Assembly (NCBI RefSeq): GCF_030269305.1
Contig: NZ_BSTC01000002.1
Location: 620,001-684,000, forward strand
Reading direction: 5' to 3'
Origin: Kineosporia sp. NBRC 101731
GTDB taxonomy: Bacteria > Actinomycetota > Actinomycetes > Actinomycetales > Kineosporiaceae
Length of the DNA stretch: 64,000 bases
The translations under genes and the position numbers were made by a program. This document shows, piece after piece, positions 34,501 to 43,501 of the stretch (its first letter is position 1; each line of letters opens with the position of its first letter). The notes beneath the pieces were generated by a model. It was not told the DNA's origin. It saw only the letters and a program-made list of their open reading frames with translations, and did not search any database.

Positions 34501-37443
34501 TCACTCGGGAAAGCCGGTCAGTTTCACGTCGTCGAGCACGACGCTCTTGGCTCCGGAATTGGCGGACGAGCGGTTCAGGGAGACGAAAACCTGCCCGTCA
34601 ACAGTGACATCAGAATCTGTCACGGTCGAATTCCAGGTATTCGGTTCCGGGCTCTGGTCGGACCAGATACGGAACCGGATCGTTGATCCCTGGGCCTGTA
34701 TCCGGAGCCATTGTTTGCCGGTGCCGACGGTCTGGGCATTGGCGGCCGAGGCCAGCGTCGTGGAGACCTCGTTGACCGACTTGAGAACGTACACAGTGCC
34801 CGTGGTCGGCGACAGTTGCAGACCATAACCATTCTTCGGGCGGTACGAATTCTGCCAGCCGCCCGAGCCTCTCAGGAAGACGGAGAGGAACGAGCCCGCC
34901 GTGGCCTGCTGCCAGGTGAACGACGTCAGCAGTTCGGCGTCCCCGGCCGCGGCCGGGCCGGACAGCTGGGCCCGCACGTAGGCCCCGGAGACGTCGTCGA
35001 AGGTGAGCACACCGGCGTCGTCGGCGACCGTGGCACTCCCGTTGCTGCCGGAGGTGGCCCAGTCGGCCGGCCAGTCGGTGGCACCGCTGAAGTCGTTCTC
35101 GTACAACACGTCCCCGGTGGCCGGGCCGGGTGGTTCCTCGACCACGCTGACGGGGGTGGAGGCGGAGCGGTTACCCGTCGCGTCGATGGCCCGCACCCAG
35201 TAGCGAGCTGTTCCCGCGCCGTCCGGATCGGTCCAGGTGGTGCCCGTCACCGTCGCGACCACCCGGTCGTCCCGCAGCACCTCGTACCCCGAGGGCGATC
35301 CGCCGGACGCCGACCAGGCGAGCTGCACCCCGGAGGGGGTGAGTCCGTTCGTCAGTCCGGTCGGCGGGTCGGGGGCCGTGGTGTCGCGGGCGCAGAGCTT
35401 GCCGAACCCGCCGAGCCACTGCTGGGTGGTGCCGGTGTACGACCCGGCGGTGAAGTCGCCGCCGAACCACAGACATCCGTCCGGGCCGTTCTCCAGGGCC
35501 CAGGGCCCCATGTCGTTGCGGGCCGACAGGCTGGAGACGTAGAACTGCGGGATGAACGCCCCGGTCTGCTCGTCCCAGGCCCCGATGAACCGGATGCTGT
35601 TGACATCGGTGGCGGCCGTGATCGGGCTGCTGTAACTGGTGGTTCCGGAATAGGTGAAGTTCAGGCAGTGGCAGGCGCCGTAGATCACGCCGTCCTTCTC
35701 CGCCAGGGCCTGGAAGTCGCCACCGTTGCGGGTGATGTTGCCGCTGATGAAGTTGTAGGCGTCGCGGCCGTACTTGCTCAGGATGTGTTGCGAGCCGCCC
35801 TGCCAGACGTCCTGGCCGACCTCGAGGATCGTCTGCTGATAGGTGCTGGTGCCGGAGCCCGCGGCCACCACCGACGGCGACAGCCCGGGCACGTTGGCGG
35901 CGCCGTCCTCGGTCGAGACCACGCCCTGCATCGGTGACGGGGAGAAGTTGACGTTGTTGAAATTACCCACCAGATAGACCCGGTCGCCCTGCTCGGAGGC
36001 GTCCAGCTCGAACACCGTGCCGTCCACGTGCGGCTTCCAGGCGCCGTCGGGCGTGCCGTCGGTCAGGTTGGTGCGGGCCATGCTGCGCAGCGTCAGCGGC
36101 GCGTCCATGGTCGTGCCGCCTGCCACCCGGTTGAACCGGCCACCCAGGTAGAGCCAGTCGCCCTGGACGTCGATGGAACGCACGTTCGGCGTGTCGGTGC
36201 CCTCGTAGGCGGCGTAGGCCCGCCAGCCGGCCACGGGTGCCCCGGTGTCCGGATCGAGGGCGGCCACGCCCTCGGTCTGCGCGACCCCGTTGACGTTCGT
36301 GAACTCACCGCCCACGAACAGTTTCGTTCCGTCGGGACTGGCCGCGAGCGACCAGGCGGTGGCGTCCAGGGTGGGCCGGAAGTCTTCTCGCCACTCCCCC
36401 GTGTCCACGTCGAAGGCCGCCAGGTAGGACTGCTCGATCTGCTCCCCGTCCGCCCCGTGCTTCACGTAGCGGAATTTTCCTGCCACGTAAGCGGTGTCAC
36501 CGATGAAGGCGAAGTCCTCCACCTCGGTGACCTCGCCGGCAGCGCCCCCGGTGGCGAGACCGGTCACGCCCCAGGGCGTGTCGTCCGAGGTGCGGTTCGC
36601 CAGCAGTGGACGCACGGTCTCGCCATCGGTTCCCGGGTCACCGATCGCGGTGTATGCCGGGGAGGTGAGCCGGGGCCGCAGGAACACCTGGGTGAACGGG
36701 AGTGCCGCCCGTTCACTGGCATACATCCACAGATAGCTCGTGGAGTTGTTCACCCCGCTGATGTTCGAGCCGAACGCGAACCCGGAGCGGTAGTTGTGCG
36801 CCTGGAGCGAGGTCGTGGTCAGGCGCAGGTAGTTCTGGTCGGTGCCCCAGCTCTGGCTGTTGGCAGCGGTGTAGCTGGTGGTACCGACCCGGATCGAGTT
36901 CAGCAGCACCCCGCCGCCGATCGCCCAGGTCCAGTCGGCCCGGCTCCTGGCCAGCAGGCGCATCTCCTGCCAGGTCGTGCCGGTGGTGTTGGTGGCGCGG
37001 CGCACCCGCACGCCGTCGGTGAGGGCGTCCACCCGGGTTCCGCCCAGCAGCCCCTGCACGGTGTCACCGGGCAACGTGGCCACGGCGAAAGCACCCGTGC
37101 CGGTGGGGGTGTTACGGAGGTTCGCGACGCTGCCCTGACCGTTCGGCAGCCACTGCCAGCCGTCCCGGCCCCGGCCGATCAGCACCCAGCCACCACCGTC
37201 CGTCGTCTGGTCGCAGTAGAACTGCTGCGGCGCAACGAGTTCAGGTGTCTGGAGCCAGTAGGTGCCGTCGGCGGACGCCGGGTCGTTCTGCTTGATCTCC
37301 CAACAGGAGGCGGCCGCCCGGCCGGAACTCGTGCCGTCCCGGGGCACGGCGACGGCGTGCGCCGGAGAGACGGCGACGAAGGCGAGAGCCGTGGCCGCGA
37401 CCCCGGCGATGACCAGACTGCTGATGGTGCGTCTGAACCCCAT
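34501..37443 (-). CDS. Large secreted fibrinogen-like / propeller / FN3 protein
   Basis: The 980-residue protein has a signal peptide ending SPAHA near residue 30. Residues ~45-255 resemble a fibrinogen-related domain (ASCWEIKQNDPASADGTYWL, FYCDQTTDGGGWVLIGRGRDGW). Residues ~290-690 hold propeller repeats (TAYVAGKFRYV, LFVGGEFTNVNGVA, YLGGRFNRVAGG, YLVGNFNNV, LWFGGDFT). An FN3 domain covers ~695-775 and a terminal jelly-roll-like domain ~785-980. It shares the propeller type with 20107-22368, placed at the other side of the locus. Carbohydrate-binding matrix protein is the best guess; no enzyme motif is seen. The closest parallels I know are large secreted proteins of actinomycetes without assigned function. 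Confidence 0.75.
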   Translation of the reverse strand: MGFRRTISSLVIAGVAATALAFVAVSPAHAVAVPRDGTSSGRAAASCWEIKQNDPASADGTYWLQTPELVAPQQFYCDQTTDGGGWVLIGRGRDGWQWLPNGQGSVANLRNTPTGTGAFAVATLPGDTVQGLLGGTRVDALTDGVRVRRATNTTGTTWQEMRLLARSRADWTWAIGGGVLLNSIRVGTTSYTAANSQSWGTDQNYLRLTTTSLQAHNYRSGFAFGSNISGVNNSTSYLWMYASERAALPFTQVFLRPRLTSPAYTAIGDPGTDGETVRPLLANRTSDDTPWGVTGLATGGAAGEVTEVEDFAFIGDTAYVAGKFRYVKHGADGEQIEQSYLAAFDVDTGEWREDFRPTLDATAWSLAASPDGTKLFVGGEFTNVNGVAQTEGVAALDPDTGAPVAGWRAYAAYEGTDTPNVRSIDVQGDWLYLGGRFNRVAGGTTMDAPLTLRSMARTNLTDGTPDGAWKPHVDGTVFELDASEQGDRVYLVGNFNNVNFSPSPMQGVVSTEDGAANVPGLSPSVVAAGSGTSTYQQTILEVGQDVWQGGSQHILSKYGRDAYNFISGNITRNGGDFQALAEKDGVIYGACHCLNFTYSGTTSYSSPITAATDVNSIRFIGAWDEQTGAFIPQFYVSSLSARNDMGPWALENGPDGCLWFGGDFTAGSYTGTTQQWLGGFGKLCARDTTAPDPPTGLTNGLTPSGVQLAWSASGGSPSGYEVLRDDRVVATVTGTTWTDPDGAGTARYWVRAIDATGNRSASTPVSVVEEPPGPATGDVLYENDFSGATDWPADWATSGSNGSATVADDAGVLTFDDVSGAYVRAQLSGPAAAGDAELLTSFTWQQATAGSFLSVFLRGSGGWQNSYRPKNGYGLQLSPTTGTVYVLKSVNEVSTTLASAANAQTVGTGKQWLRIQAQGSTIRFRIWSDQSPEPNTWNSTVTDSDVTVDGQVFVSLNRSSANSGAKSVVLDDVKLTGFPE

Positions 37444-37598
37444 GCTCTGCCCCCGTTGCCGCGATACCGGCGGATGGAAGTGGCTCCGCGGAGTCAGAGT
37501 AGGAGGACAAAGTCGGGCGTGGAGTACAAACCATCAAATTTAACTTCAGAGTGCATTAACCTCGTTTTTCACCCCTGCTCACCTGGGCCCGGACGCGC

Positions 37599-37633
37599 GA
37601 GAGGCGCCCCCGCCGGATGCGGGGACGCCTCTC
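37599..37633 (-). terminator. Probable cysQDN operon terminator
   Basis: Arms of 15 bases at 37599-37613 and 37619-37633 pair with a single mismatch (core GAGAGGCG/CGCCTCTC) around a 5-nt loop. It starts 17 bases past the cysN stop. No U tract. Confidence 0.65.
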
Positions 37634-37649
37634 ACGGAACGGTGCTGCG

Positions 37650-38912
37650 TCAGTCGGCCGAGGTGATCATCCCCGCGCCGACCGTGCGGTTGGTGTTCTC
37701 GTCGATCAGGATGAACCCACCGGTCTCCCGGTTACGGGAGTACTCGTCGCACAGCAGCGGCTGCGTGGTGCGCAGGCGGATCCGGCCGATGTCGTTCAGG
37801 TTCAGCTCCGTCGCGGCCGAGTCGCGGTGCAGGGTGTTGACGTCGAGGCGGTACTCGAGGTCTTTCACCACGGCCCGGGCGCTGCGGGAGGTGTGCTTGA
37901 TGGCCAGCTTCCGGCCCGGCCGCAGCGCGTCGTCCGCCATCCAGCAGACCATCGCGTCGATGTTCTGCGCGGCCTTGGGCGCGTTCTGCGGGCGGCAGAT
38001 CATGTCGCCCCGCGAGATGTCGATCTCGTCGTTCAGCCGCACCGTGACGGCCATCGGCGGAAACGCCTCGGCCACCGGCCCGTCGGCGGTCTCGACCGCG
38101 GCGATCGTGCTGGTGAAACCGGACGGCAGCACCATGATCTCGTCGCCGGCCTTGAGCGTGCCGCTGGCCACCGTACCCGCGTAACCGCGGTAGTCGGGGT
38201 ACTGGCTCGACTGCGGGCGGATCACGTACTGCACCGGGAACCGCACGTCGATCAGGTTGCGATCGCTGGAGACGTGCACGTGCTCCAGGTGGTGCAGCAG
38301 CGACGGCCCTTCGTACCAGGGCATGTTCGCCGAGCGGGTGACGATGTTGTCACCCTTGAGCGCCGACAGCGGGATCACCGTCAGGTCGGCGACGTTGAGC
38401 TTGTCGGCGAAACGGGTGAACTCTTCGCTGATCTCGTCGTAGACCTCCTGGGAGTAGTCCACGAGGTCCATCTTGTTCACGGCGAGCACCAGGTGCGGAA
38501 CCCGCAGCAGAGTGGCGAGGAACGCGTGCCGGCGGCTCTGCTCGACCAGGCCCTTGCGCGCGTCCACCAGAATGATGGCCAGGTCGGCGGTGGAGGCACC
38601 GGTGACCATGTTCCGGGTGTACTGGATGTGCCCCGGGGTGTCGGCGATGATGAACTTCCGCCGCGGCGTGGCGAAGTACCGGTAGGCCACGTCGATCGTG
38701 ATGCCCTGCTCCCGCTCGGCCCGCAGGCCGTCGGTGAGCAGCGCCAGGTTCACGTAGTCGTCGCCCTTGGCCGTACTGGCCGCCTCGACCGCGCTGAGCT
38801 GGTCCTCGAAGATCGACTTGGAGTCGAACAGCAGCCGCCCGATGAGGGTGCTCTTGCCGTCGTCCACCGATCCGGCAGTGGCGAACCGCAACATGTCCAT
38901 GGTCGGCGGCAT
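37650..38912 (-). CDS. cysN: Sulfate adenylyltransferase subunit 1 (GTPase)
   Basis: CysN is the regulatory GTPase of ATP sulfurylase, which makes adenosine 5'-phosphosulfate with CysD. The 420-residue protein has the EF-Tu-type G motifs: GSVDDGKSTLIGRLL near residue 14, DTPGHIQYTRNM near 92 and NKMDLVDY near 147. A beta-barrel follows in the C-terminal half. It ends at residue 420 without a fused CysC APS kinase domain. GTP binding and elongation-factor fold are secure. It overlaps cysD by one base and ends the operon before a terminator hairpin. Confidence 0.96.
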   Translation of the reverse strand: MPPTMDMLRFATAGSVDDGKSTLIGRLLFDSKSIFEDQLSAVEAASTAKGDDYVNLALLTDGLRAEREQGITIDVAYRYFATPRRKFIIADTPGHIQYTRNMVTGASTADLAIILVDARKGLVEQSRRHAFLATLLRVPHLVLAVNKMDLVDYSQEVYDEISEEFTRFADKLNVADLTVIPLSALKGDNIVTRSANMPWYEGPSLLHHLEHVHVSSDRNLIDVRFPVQYVIRPQSSQYPDYRGYAGTVASGTLKAGDEIMVLPSGFTSTIAAVETADGPVAEAFPPMAVTVRLNDEIDISRGDMICRPQNAPKAAQNIDAMVCWMADDALRPGRKLAIKHTSRSARAVVKDLEYRLDVNTLHRDSAATELNLNDIGRIRLRTTQPLLCDEYSRNRETGGFILIDENTNRTVGAGMITSAD

Positions 38913-39820
38913 CAGAAGTACCCCTCACGCTTGCGGTCTTCCATCGCGGCCTCGCTGAACTTGTCGTCGCCGCGAGTGGCGCCGCGCTCGGTGATCCGGG
39001 TGGACGCGACCTCGTCGATGATCTTGTCGAGCGTATCCGCATCGCTGCGGACGGCGGCGGTCAGGCTGGCGTCACCGACGGTGCGGTAGCGAACGGTCTC
39101 GGTGAAGACCTCCTCACCGGCCTTCGGTTGGCACACCTCGTGCACGCCGTAGAGCATGCCGCCCCGGTCGAACACCTCGCGCTGGTGCGAGAAGTAGATC
39201 GACGGCAGGGCGATCTGCTCGTGCTTCACGTACTGCCAGATGTCCAGCTCGGTCCAGTTGGACAGCGGGAAGACCCGGATGTTCTCGCCCATCTGGATCC
39301 GGCCGTTGTAGGTGTTCCAGAGCTCGGGACGCTGGTTCTTGGGGTCCCACTGGCCGAACTCGTCGCGGAACGAGAACACCCGCTCCTTGGCCCGGGCCTT
39401 GTCCTCGTCGCGCCGAGCACCACCGAAAGCAGCGGTGAACCGGTACTTCTCGAGAGCGTCCAGGAGCACCGGGGTCTGAATGCGGTTCCGGGTGCCGTCC
39501 GGCGGCTCGCTGACCAGGCCGCGGTCGAGGGCCTCGGGCACGCTGGCCACGATCAGCTGCACGCCGAGCTCGGCCACGCGCAGGTCGCGGAAGTCGAGGA
39601 CCTCCTGGAAGTTGTGGCCGGTGTCGACGTGCATCACCGGGAACGGGATGCGGGCCGGGAAGAACGCCTTCTCCGCCAGGCGGAGCATGACGATCGAGTC
39701 CTTGCCACCACTGAACAGGAGGACGGGGCGCTCGAGCTCGGCCACCACCTCCCGGATGATGTGGATGGACTCGGCTTCCAGCGTCTGCAGCTGAGTGAGC
39801 CGGTACTCCGACGCGCTCAT
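38912..39820 (-). CDS. cysD: Sulfate adenylyltransferase subunit 2
   Basis: CysD is the catalytic PP-loop subunit of ATP sulfurylase. The 302-residue protein has the ATP-binding LLFSGGKDSIVMLRL near residues 34-48, MHVDTGHNFQEVLDFRD near 63 and the conserved GARRDEDKARAKERVFSFRDEFGQWDPK region, plus NWTELDIWQYV near 187. ATG 39820 overlaps cysQ by four bases and its stop overlaps cysN by one, giving a coupled cysQ-cysD-cysN order. It supplies APS for assimilation or, with an APS kinase, for sulfation. Confidence 0.96.
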   Translation of the reverse strand: MSASEYRLTQLQTLEAESIHIIREVVAELERPVLLFSGGKDSIVMLRLAEKAFFPARIPFPVMHVDTGHNFQEVLDFRDLRVAELGVQLIVASVPEALDRGLVSEPPDGTRNRIQTPVLLDALEKYRFTAAFGGARRDEDKARAKERVFSFRDEFGQWDPKNQRPELWNTYNGRIQMGENIRVFPLSNWTELDIWQYVKHEQIALPSIYFSHQREVFDRGGMLYGVHEVCQPKAGEEVFTETVRYRTVGDASLTAAVRSDADTLDKIIDEVASTRITERGATRGDDKFSEAAMEDRKREGYF

Positions 39821-40587
39821 CGGGCGATCACCTCAGGAATGTGGCGGGCAACGGTGGCCAGAATCTTCTCAGCGAACTCTGTGCGGCACACAAGGAGGTC
39901 GGGAAGCTGCGGGTCGGGCCGGTTGTAGACCAGCGGCGAGCCGTCGATCCGGCTGGTGTGCAGGCCCGCGGCCCGGGCCACGGCCACCGGCGCGGCGCTG
40001 TCCCACTCGAACTGCCCACCCGCATGCAGATAGGCGTCGGCCTCACCGGTCCACACGCTGGAACACTTCACCCCGGCCGAACCCATCGGCACCAGTTCCG
40101 CGCCGAGCTCCTGCGCCACCGCGGTGACGAAGGCCGGCGGGCGGGATCGGCTCACGGCCAGACGGATCGGGCCCTCTTCACGCGGAGGCAGTACCGGCGG
40201 TTCGTCGGTGCCGTAGGTCACGTCGCGGGCGGGCAGGGCGATGGCCCCGGAGGCCAGCTCACCCTTCTCCCAGAACGCCACGTGCACGGCCCAGTCGGTG
40301 CGCGGCCGCTCGGAGAATTCCCGGGTGCCGTCCAGCGGGTCGATGATCCAGACCCGTTCCGCGCTCAGGCGGGCGGCCGAGTCGGCGGCCTCCTCGCTGA
40401 GCACCGCGTCGCCGGGCCGGTGTTCCGCCAGCAGCGCGGCGAGTACCGCCTGGGCGCGCGCGTCACCGGCGTCTTTCAGCGCCTTACCCTCTGCCGCACC
40501 GGTTCGCTCCTCAAGCAGGGCGAGGCCGGCCGCATGAGCCAGATGGCGGGCAAGACGCGCGTCGTCCCCGCTGGGCTCGATCGTCAT
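39817..40587 (-). CDS. cysQ: 3'(2'),5'-bisphosphate nucleotidase CysQ
   Basis: CysQ removes the 3'-phosphate from PAP or PAPS and controls flux through sulfate activation. The 256-residue protein has the inositol-monophosphatase fold metal sites: SEEAAD near residue 64, WIIDPLDGTREFSE near 80-93, and FEWDSAAPVAVARAAG near 205. ATG 40587 is preceded by GAAGGGAAC and is preferred to a longer frame beginning at 40671, which would overlap the neighbouring gene. It is first in the cysQDN operon, 38 bases after the glycosylphosphotransferase gene, so both could share a transcript. Confidence 0.92.
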   Translation of the reverse strand: MTIEPSGDDARLARHLAHAAGLALLEERTGAAEGKALKDAGDARAQAVLAALLAEHRPGDAVLSEEAADSAARLSAERVWIIDPLDGTREFSERPRTDWAVHVAFWEKGELASGAIALPARDVTYGTDEPPVLPPREEGPIRLAVSRSRPPAFVTAVAQELGAELVPMGSAGVKCSSVWTGEADAYLHAGGQFEWDSAAPVAVARAAGLHTSRIDGSPLVYNRPDPQLPDLLVCRTEFAEKILATVARHIPEVIAR

Positions 40588-40625
40588 CGCAGTTCCCTTC
40601 GCAGCACAGCTGAGCGGGCATTCTC

Positions 40626-42164
40626 TCAGTAAGCGCCAGCTCCACGAACCACTGCACGTACGGTGCGCCACAGGATCGTGACGTCCAGGGCGATCGACCA
40701 GTTGTCGGTGTACCGCAGGTCGAGGCGCAGCGACTCCTCCCAGTTCAGGTCGCTGCGGCCGCTGACCTGCCAGAGACCGGTGAGGCCGGGCTTCACCTTC
40801 AGCCGGCGCACCGCGTCGTCGCTGTACGCGGCCACCTCCTCGGGCAGCGGCGGACGCGGCCCGACCAGGGACATGTCTCCCCGCACCACGTTCAGCAACT
40901 GCGGCAGCTCGTCCAGGGAGAGCCGGCGCAGCAGGCCGCCGACCCGGGTGACCCGTGGGTCCTTGCGCAGTTTGAACAGGACGCCGTTGCCCTCGCTGAG
41001 GTTCAGCAACGCGGCCCGGCGCCGGTCGGCGTCCACCACCATCGAGCGGAACTTGAGCATCAGGAACTCGCGGCCCCCGGCTCCGACCCGGGTCTGCCGG
41101 TAGAGCACCGGCCCCGGGCTGGTGACCTTGATCGCCACCGCGATCAGCAGCAGCAGCGGCAGGGCGAGCAGGGTGAGCAGCAGGGCGCCCACCCGGTCGA
41201 AGACCACCTTGCCCATCATCCGGCCACCGTTGGCCGAAGGACGTTCCAGATGCAGCAACGACAGGCCGGCGATCGGCCGGATGGACAACCGCGGGCCGGC
41301 CACCTCGATGATGCCCGGCGAGACGATCAGCTCGACCCCACGCTCCTCCAGGGCCCAGGACAGACGCCGCAGCGCCTGCCCCGACAGGTCCGGGTGGGAC
41401 ACGACCGCGACCACGTGGGCCCCGGTGGCCTCCACCGCGTCGAGCACCCGCTCCGGATCCCCGACCACCGGGACGTCGTTCACGTGCGAGACCTCGACCC
41501 CGACGAACGGCACACAGGCGCCGACCGGTACCAGACCGTGCTGCGGCTCGTTGTCGAGCTTCTCGATGACCGACACCACCACGTCGGCGCGACCGACCAC
41601 GAGCACCCGCTGCAACGCCAGGCCGCGATCGCGCAACCGGTAGATCCAGCCCCGCAGCTGACGCCGGAAGGCGAGTGTCAGCAGAAGGGTCACCGGGATG
41701 GCCAGGAACACATAGCCGCGGGCGACCTCGCTGCGCAGCGCGTAGGAGACCACCGCGATCAGGCAGAACATCATCAGACCGGCCTGGTTGATCCGGCGGT
41801 ACTCCTCCGGGCCGGTGCCCAGGAACCGGCGCTCATAACCCCGCTGCGCGGTGATGATGGCGATCCAGAGCATCGGCAGCAGCAGGGTGAAGGCGATGTA
41901 GGTCGGGTCGGGCTCGCCGAACCGCACCACGGACGCCGCCACGCCTCCCAGCAGCGAGGCCAGGCCGTCCGAGGCCACCGCCATCCGCTGGTAGCGACGC
42001 ATCATCGCCCCGGGTTCGGCACTGCCCGCGCCGATGTGCCGGCCGGTCTTGTGGACCTGTTGCCGGGGGACCGTGCCGGAACTGGGCGGACCACTGGGGC
42101 GAGCGACCACATCGTCCAGCTGGGTCAGCTGGTCAACGTTGCCTCCGGGCTCCATGACTGCCAT
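40626..42164 (-). CDS. Polyprenyl glycosylphosphotransferase (initiating, WbaP/WcaJ type)
   Basis: This enzyme starts repeat-unit synthesis by moving a sugar-1-phosphate onto undecaprenyl phosphate. The 512-residue protein has a Pro-rich cytoplasmic head, four membrane segments (about 65-185), a CoA-binding-like domain (about 185-290) and a C-terminal Bac_transf domain from ~320. Catalytic-domain motifs are LMLKFRSMVVDA, the KLRKDPRVTRVGGLLRRLSLDELPQLLNV block, DMSLVGPRPPLP and KPGLTGLWQVSGRS. ATG 42164 follows GGGAGG. It lies 16 kb from the polymerase end of the locus but is the only initiating transferase in the window. Confidence 0.92.
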   Translation of the reverse strand: MAVMEPGGNVDQLTQLDDVVARPSGPPSSGTVPRQQVHKTGRHIGAGSAEPGAMMRRYQRMAVASDGLASLLGGVAASVVRFGEPDPTYIAFTLLLPMLWIAIITAQRGYERRFLGTGPEEYRRINQAGLMMFCLIAVVSYALRSEVARGYVFLAIPVTLLLTLAFRRQLRGWIYRLRDRGLALQRVLVVGRADVVVSVIEKLDNEPQHGLVPVGACVPFVGVEVSHVNDVPVVGDPERVLDAVEATGAHVVAVVSHPDLSGQALRRLSWALEERGVELIVSPGIIEVAGPRLSIRPIAGLSLLHLERPSANGGRMMGKVVFDRVGALLLTLLALPLLLLIAVAIKVTSPGPVLYRQTRVGAGGREFLMLKFRSMVVDADRRRAALLNLSEGNGVLFKLRKDPRVTRVGGLLRRLSLDELPQLLNVVRGDMSLVGPRPPLPEEVAAYSDDAVRRLKVKPGLTGLWQVSGRSDLNWEESLRLDLRYTDNWSIALDVTILWRTVRAVVRGAGAY

Positions 42165-42357
42165 TCACGCCTCCCTCAGACTTAACAATCGCTTGATACA
42201 AAACCGACACAGGCGAATGTCGAACCACGAGATCAGCGGCGATCTGTCCGGCTTAAGTGAATATAGTGTGGTTGGTTCCCTTTCATCTGGCAGTTGCTCA
42301 CAGTTCACCCATGAAAGACGCCCTGTACAACATCAACTCCGCAGTTAAGGCAGCGAG

Positions 42358-42999
42358 CTACCGACTGCCACTCTTCGTGTTGTAAATCCCCTGAATCCGG
42401 GCAAAGTCCGCCCGGCCGAGCTCCTCGACCGCATCCGCGGCCTCACCGATCATGAGGAGCAGATCTTCACGCTGAGCAGCAGGGACATCACGTAGAACGT
42501 AGTCGGCGGGATCCATCCGGCCGGGCGGACGATCAATACCGAGACGTACGCGGCCGTAGCCTTTACTTCCCGTTGACTTACTGATCGAGCGCAGGCCGTT
42601 GTGACCGCCCTCGCCCCCGCCCCACTTCAGGCGCACCTCGCTGAAGGGGATGTCGAGCTCGTCGTGCACGACCAGAAGCCGGGTCACCGGCAGCTTGAAG
42701 AACTGCAGCAGGCCCGCCACGGGCCCGCCCGACTCGTTCATGTACGTGCTCGGCTTGGCCACGATCATCCGGGCTCCCGGCCGGCCTCCGGTCGGTGCCC
42801 AGCGCCCGTCATGGACCTGGGCCCGCGACCGGTGGGTGGCGAAGCGGCCCCCCATCCGGGCGACCAGCTCGTCGGCCACCCGGTGCCCGACGTTGTGCCG
42901 GTTCCGGGCGTACTTGTCCCCCGGATTCCCGAGACCGACGACCAGCCAGGGCAGGTCGCTGATCTCGGTGGTGGGGTCGGGGGTGGGTTCGGCAGGCAT
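42358..42999 (-). CDS. pth: Peptidyl-tRNA hydrolase
   Basis: Pth releases peptides from prematurely dissociated peptidyl-tRNA. The 213-residue protein shows LVVGLGNPGDKYARNRHNVGHRVAD near residues 19-43 (active-site His in RHNVG), KPSTYMNESGGPV near 80, LVVHDELDIPFSEVRLKWGGGEGGHNGLRSI near 105 and RVRLGIDRP near 147. ATG 42999 has GGAG six bases upstream. The frame is open further 5', but the extension runs into a decayed palindromic repeat and was rejected. In relatives pth directly precedes mfd; here about 26 kb intervene. Confidence 0.96.
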   Translation of the reverse strand: MPAEPTPDPTTEISDLPWLVVGLGNPGDKYARNRHNVGHRVADELVARMGGRFATHRSRAQVHDGRWAPTGGRPGARMIVAKPSTYMNESGGPVAGLLQFFKLPVTRLLVVHDELDIPFSEVRLKWGGGEGGHNGLRSISKSTGSKGYGRVRLGIDRPPGRMDPADYVLRDVPAAQREDLLLMIGEAADAVEELGRADFARIQGIYNTKSGSR

Positions 43000-43311
43000 C
43001 ACGGCTCCGTCGGGTGGGTGGGGTCGAACGCCAACTATGGACGCGTATGAGCGTTCGGTGGGGCACGGTTCAGTTACGTGGGGGCCGGGGGACGCCCTGA
43101 TGTGCCCCCACTTCCCCGGCCGAAGCCGAGGGATCGCCCCGATCACGGACCAGGATCCGCCCGTGCCCGGCATTGCGGCGCTCCGGGACCACTCGGGTCG
43201 TACCCGCCGAGGCCACCCCGGTCGGCAGGCTCTCGACTGCGCCCCGGATCAGATCTTTCGCCGCGACAGGCCCTCGTGCGGTGACCACGAAGGTGGGCCA
43301 CCTCCCCGTTC

Positions 43312-43387
43312 GTGACCAGGTAAACCTTCCCCGGGGACGTGGGGTCACCTCCCGGCTCTCCAGGGGCTGGGGGATTGCCTGATCACG
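43312..43387. repeat. Decayed copy of the palindromic repeat (copy G)
   Basis: The left end reads GTTCGTGACCAGGTAAACCT and the right end CTGGGGGATTGCCTGATCAC. These match the family termini with substitutions (TGATCA to TGACCA; TTGCATG to TTGCCTG). Further weak similarity to a right end (GGGATCGCCCCGATCACG) lies at 43130-43147. Both are between rplY and pth. Confidence 0.5.
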
Positions 43388-43433
43388 GCCGAAGGCGGGC
43401 CGGCGAACGTGGGTGGCCACCGGACCAGACGCG

Positions 43434-43471
43434 CCTCAGGGCCGGCACCCGCGTGGGGGCCGGCCCTGAGG
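43434..43471 (-). terminator. rplY terminator hairpin
   Basis: CCTCAGGGCCGGC at 43434-43446 pairs perfectly with GCCGGCCCTGAGG at 43459-43471, 12-nt loop, beginning 31 bases past the rplY stop. Strong GC stem without U tract. Confidence 0.7.
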
Positions 43472-43501
43472 TCGGGTGTTGCTGGGGGGCTACACGGAGA
43501 A

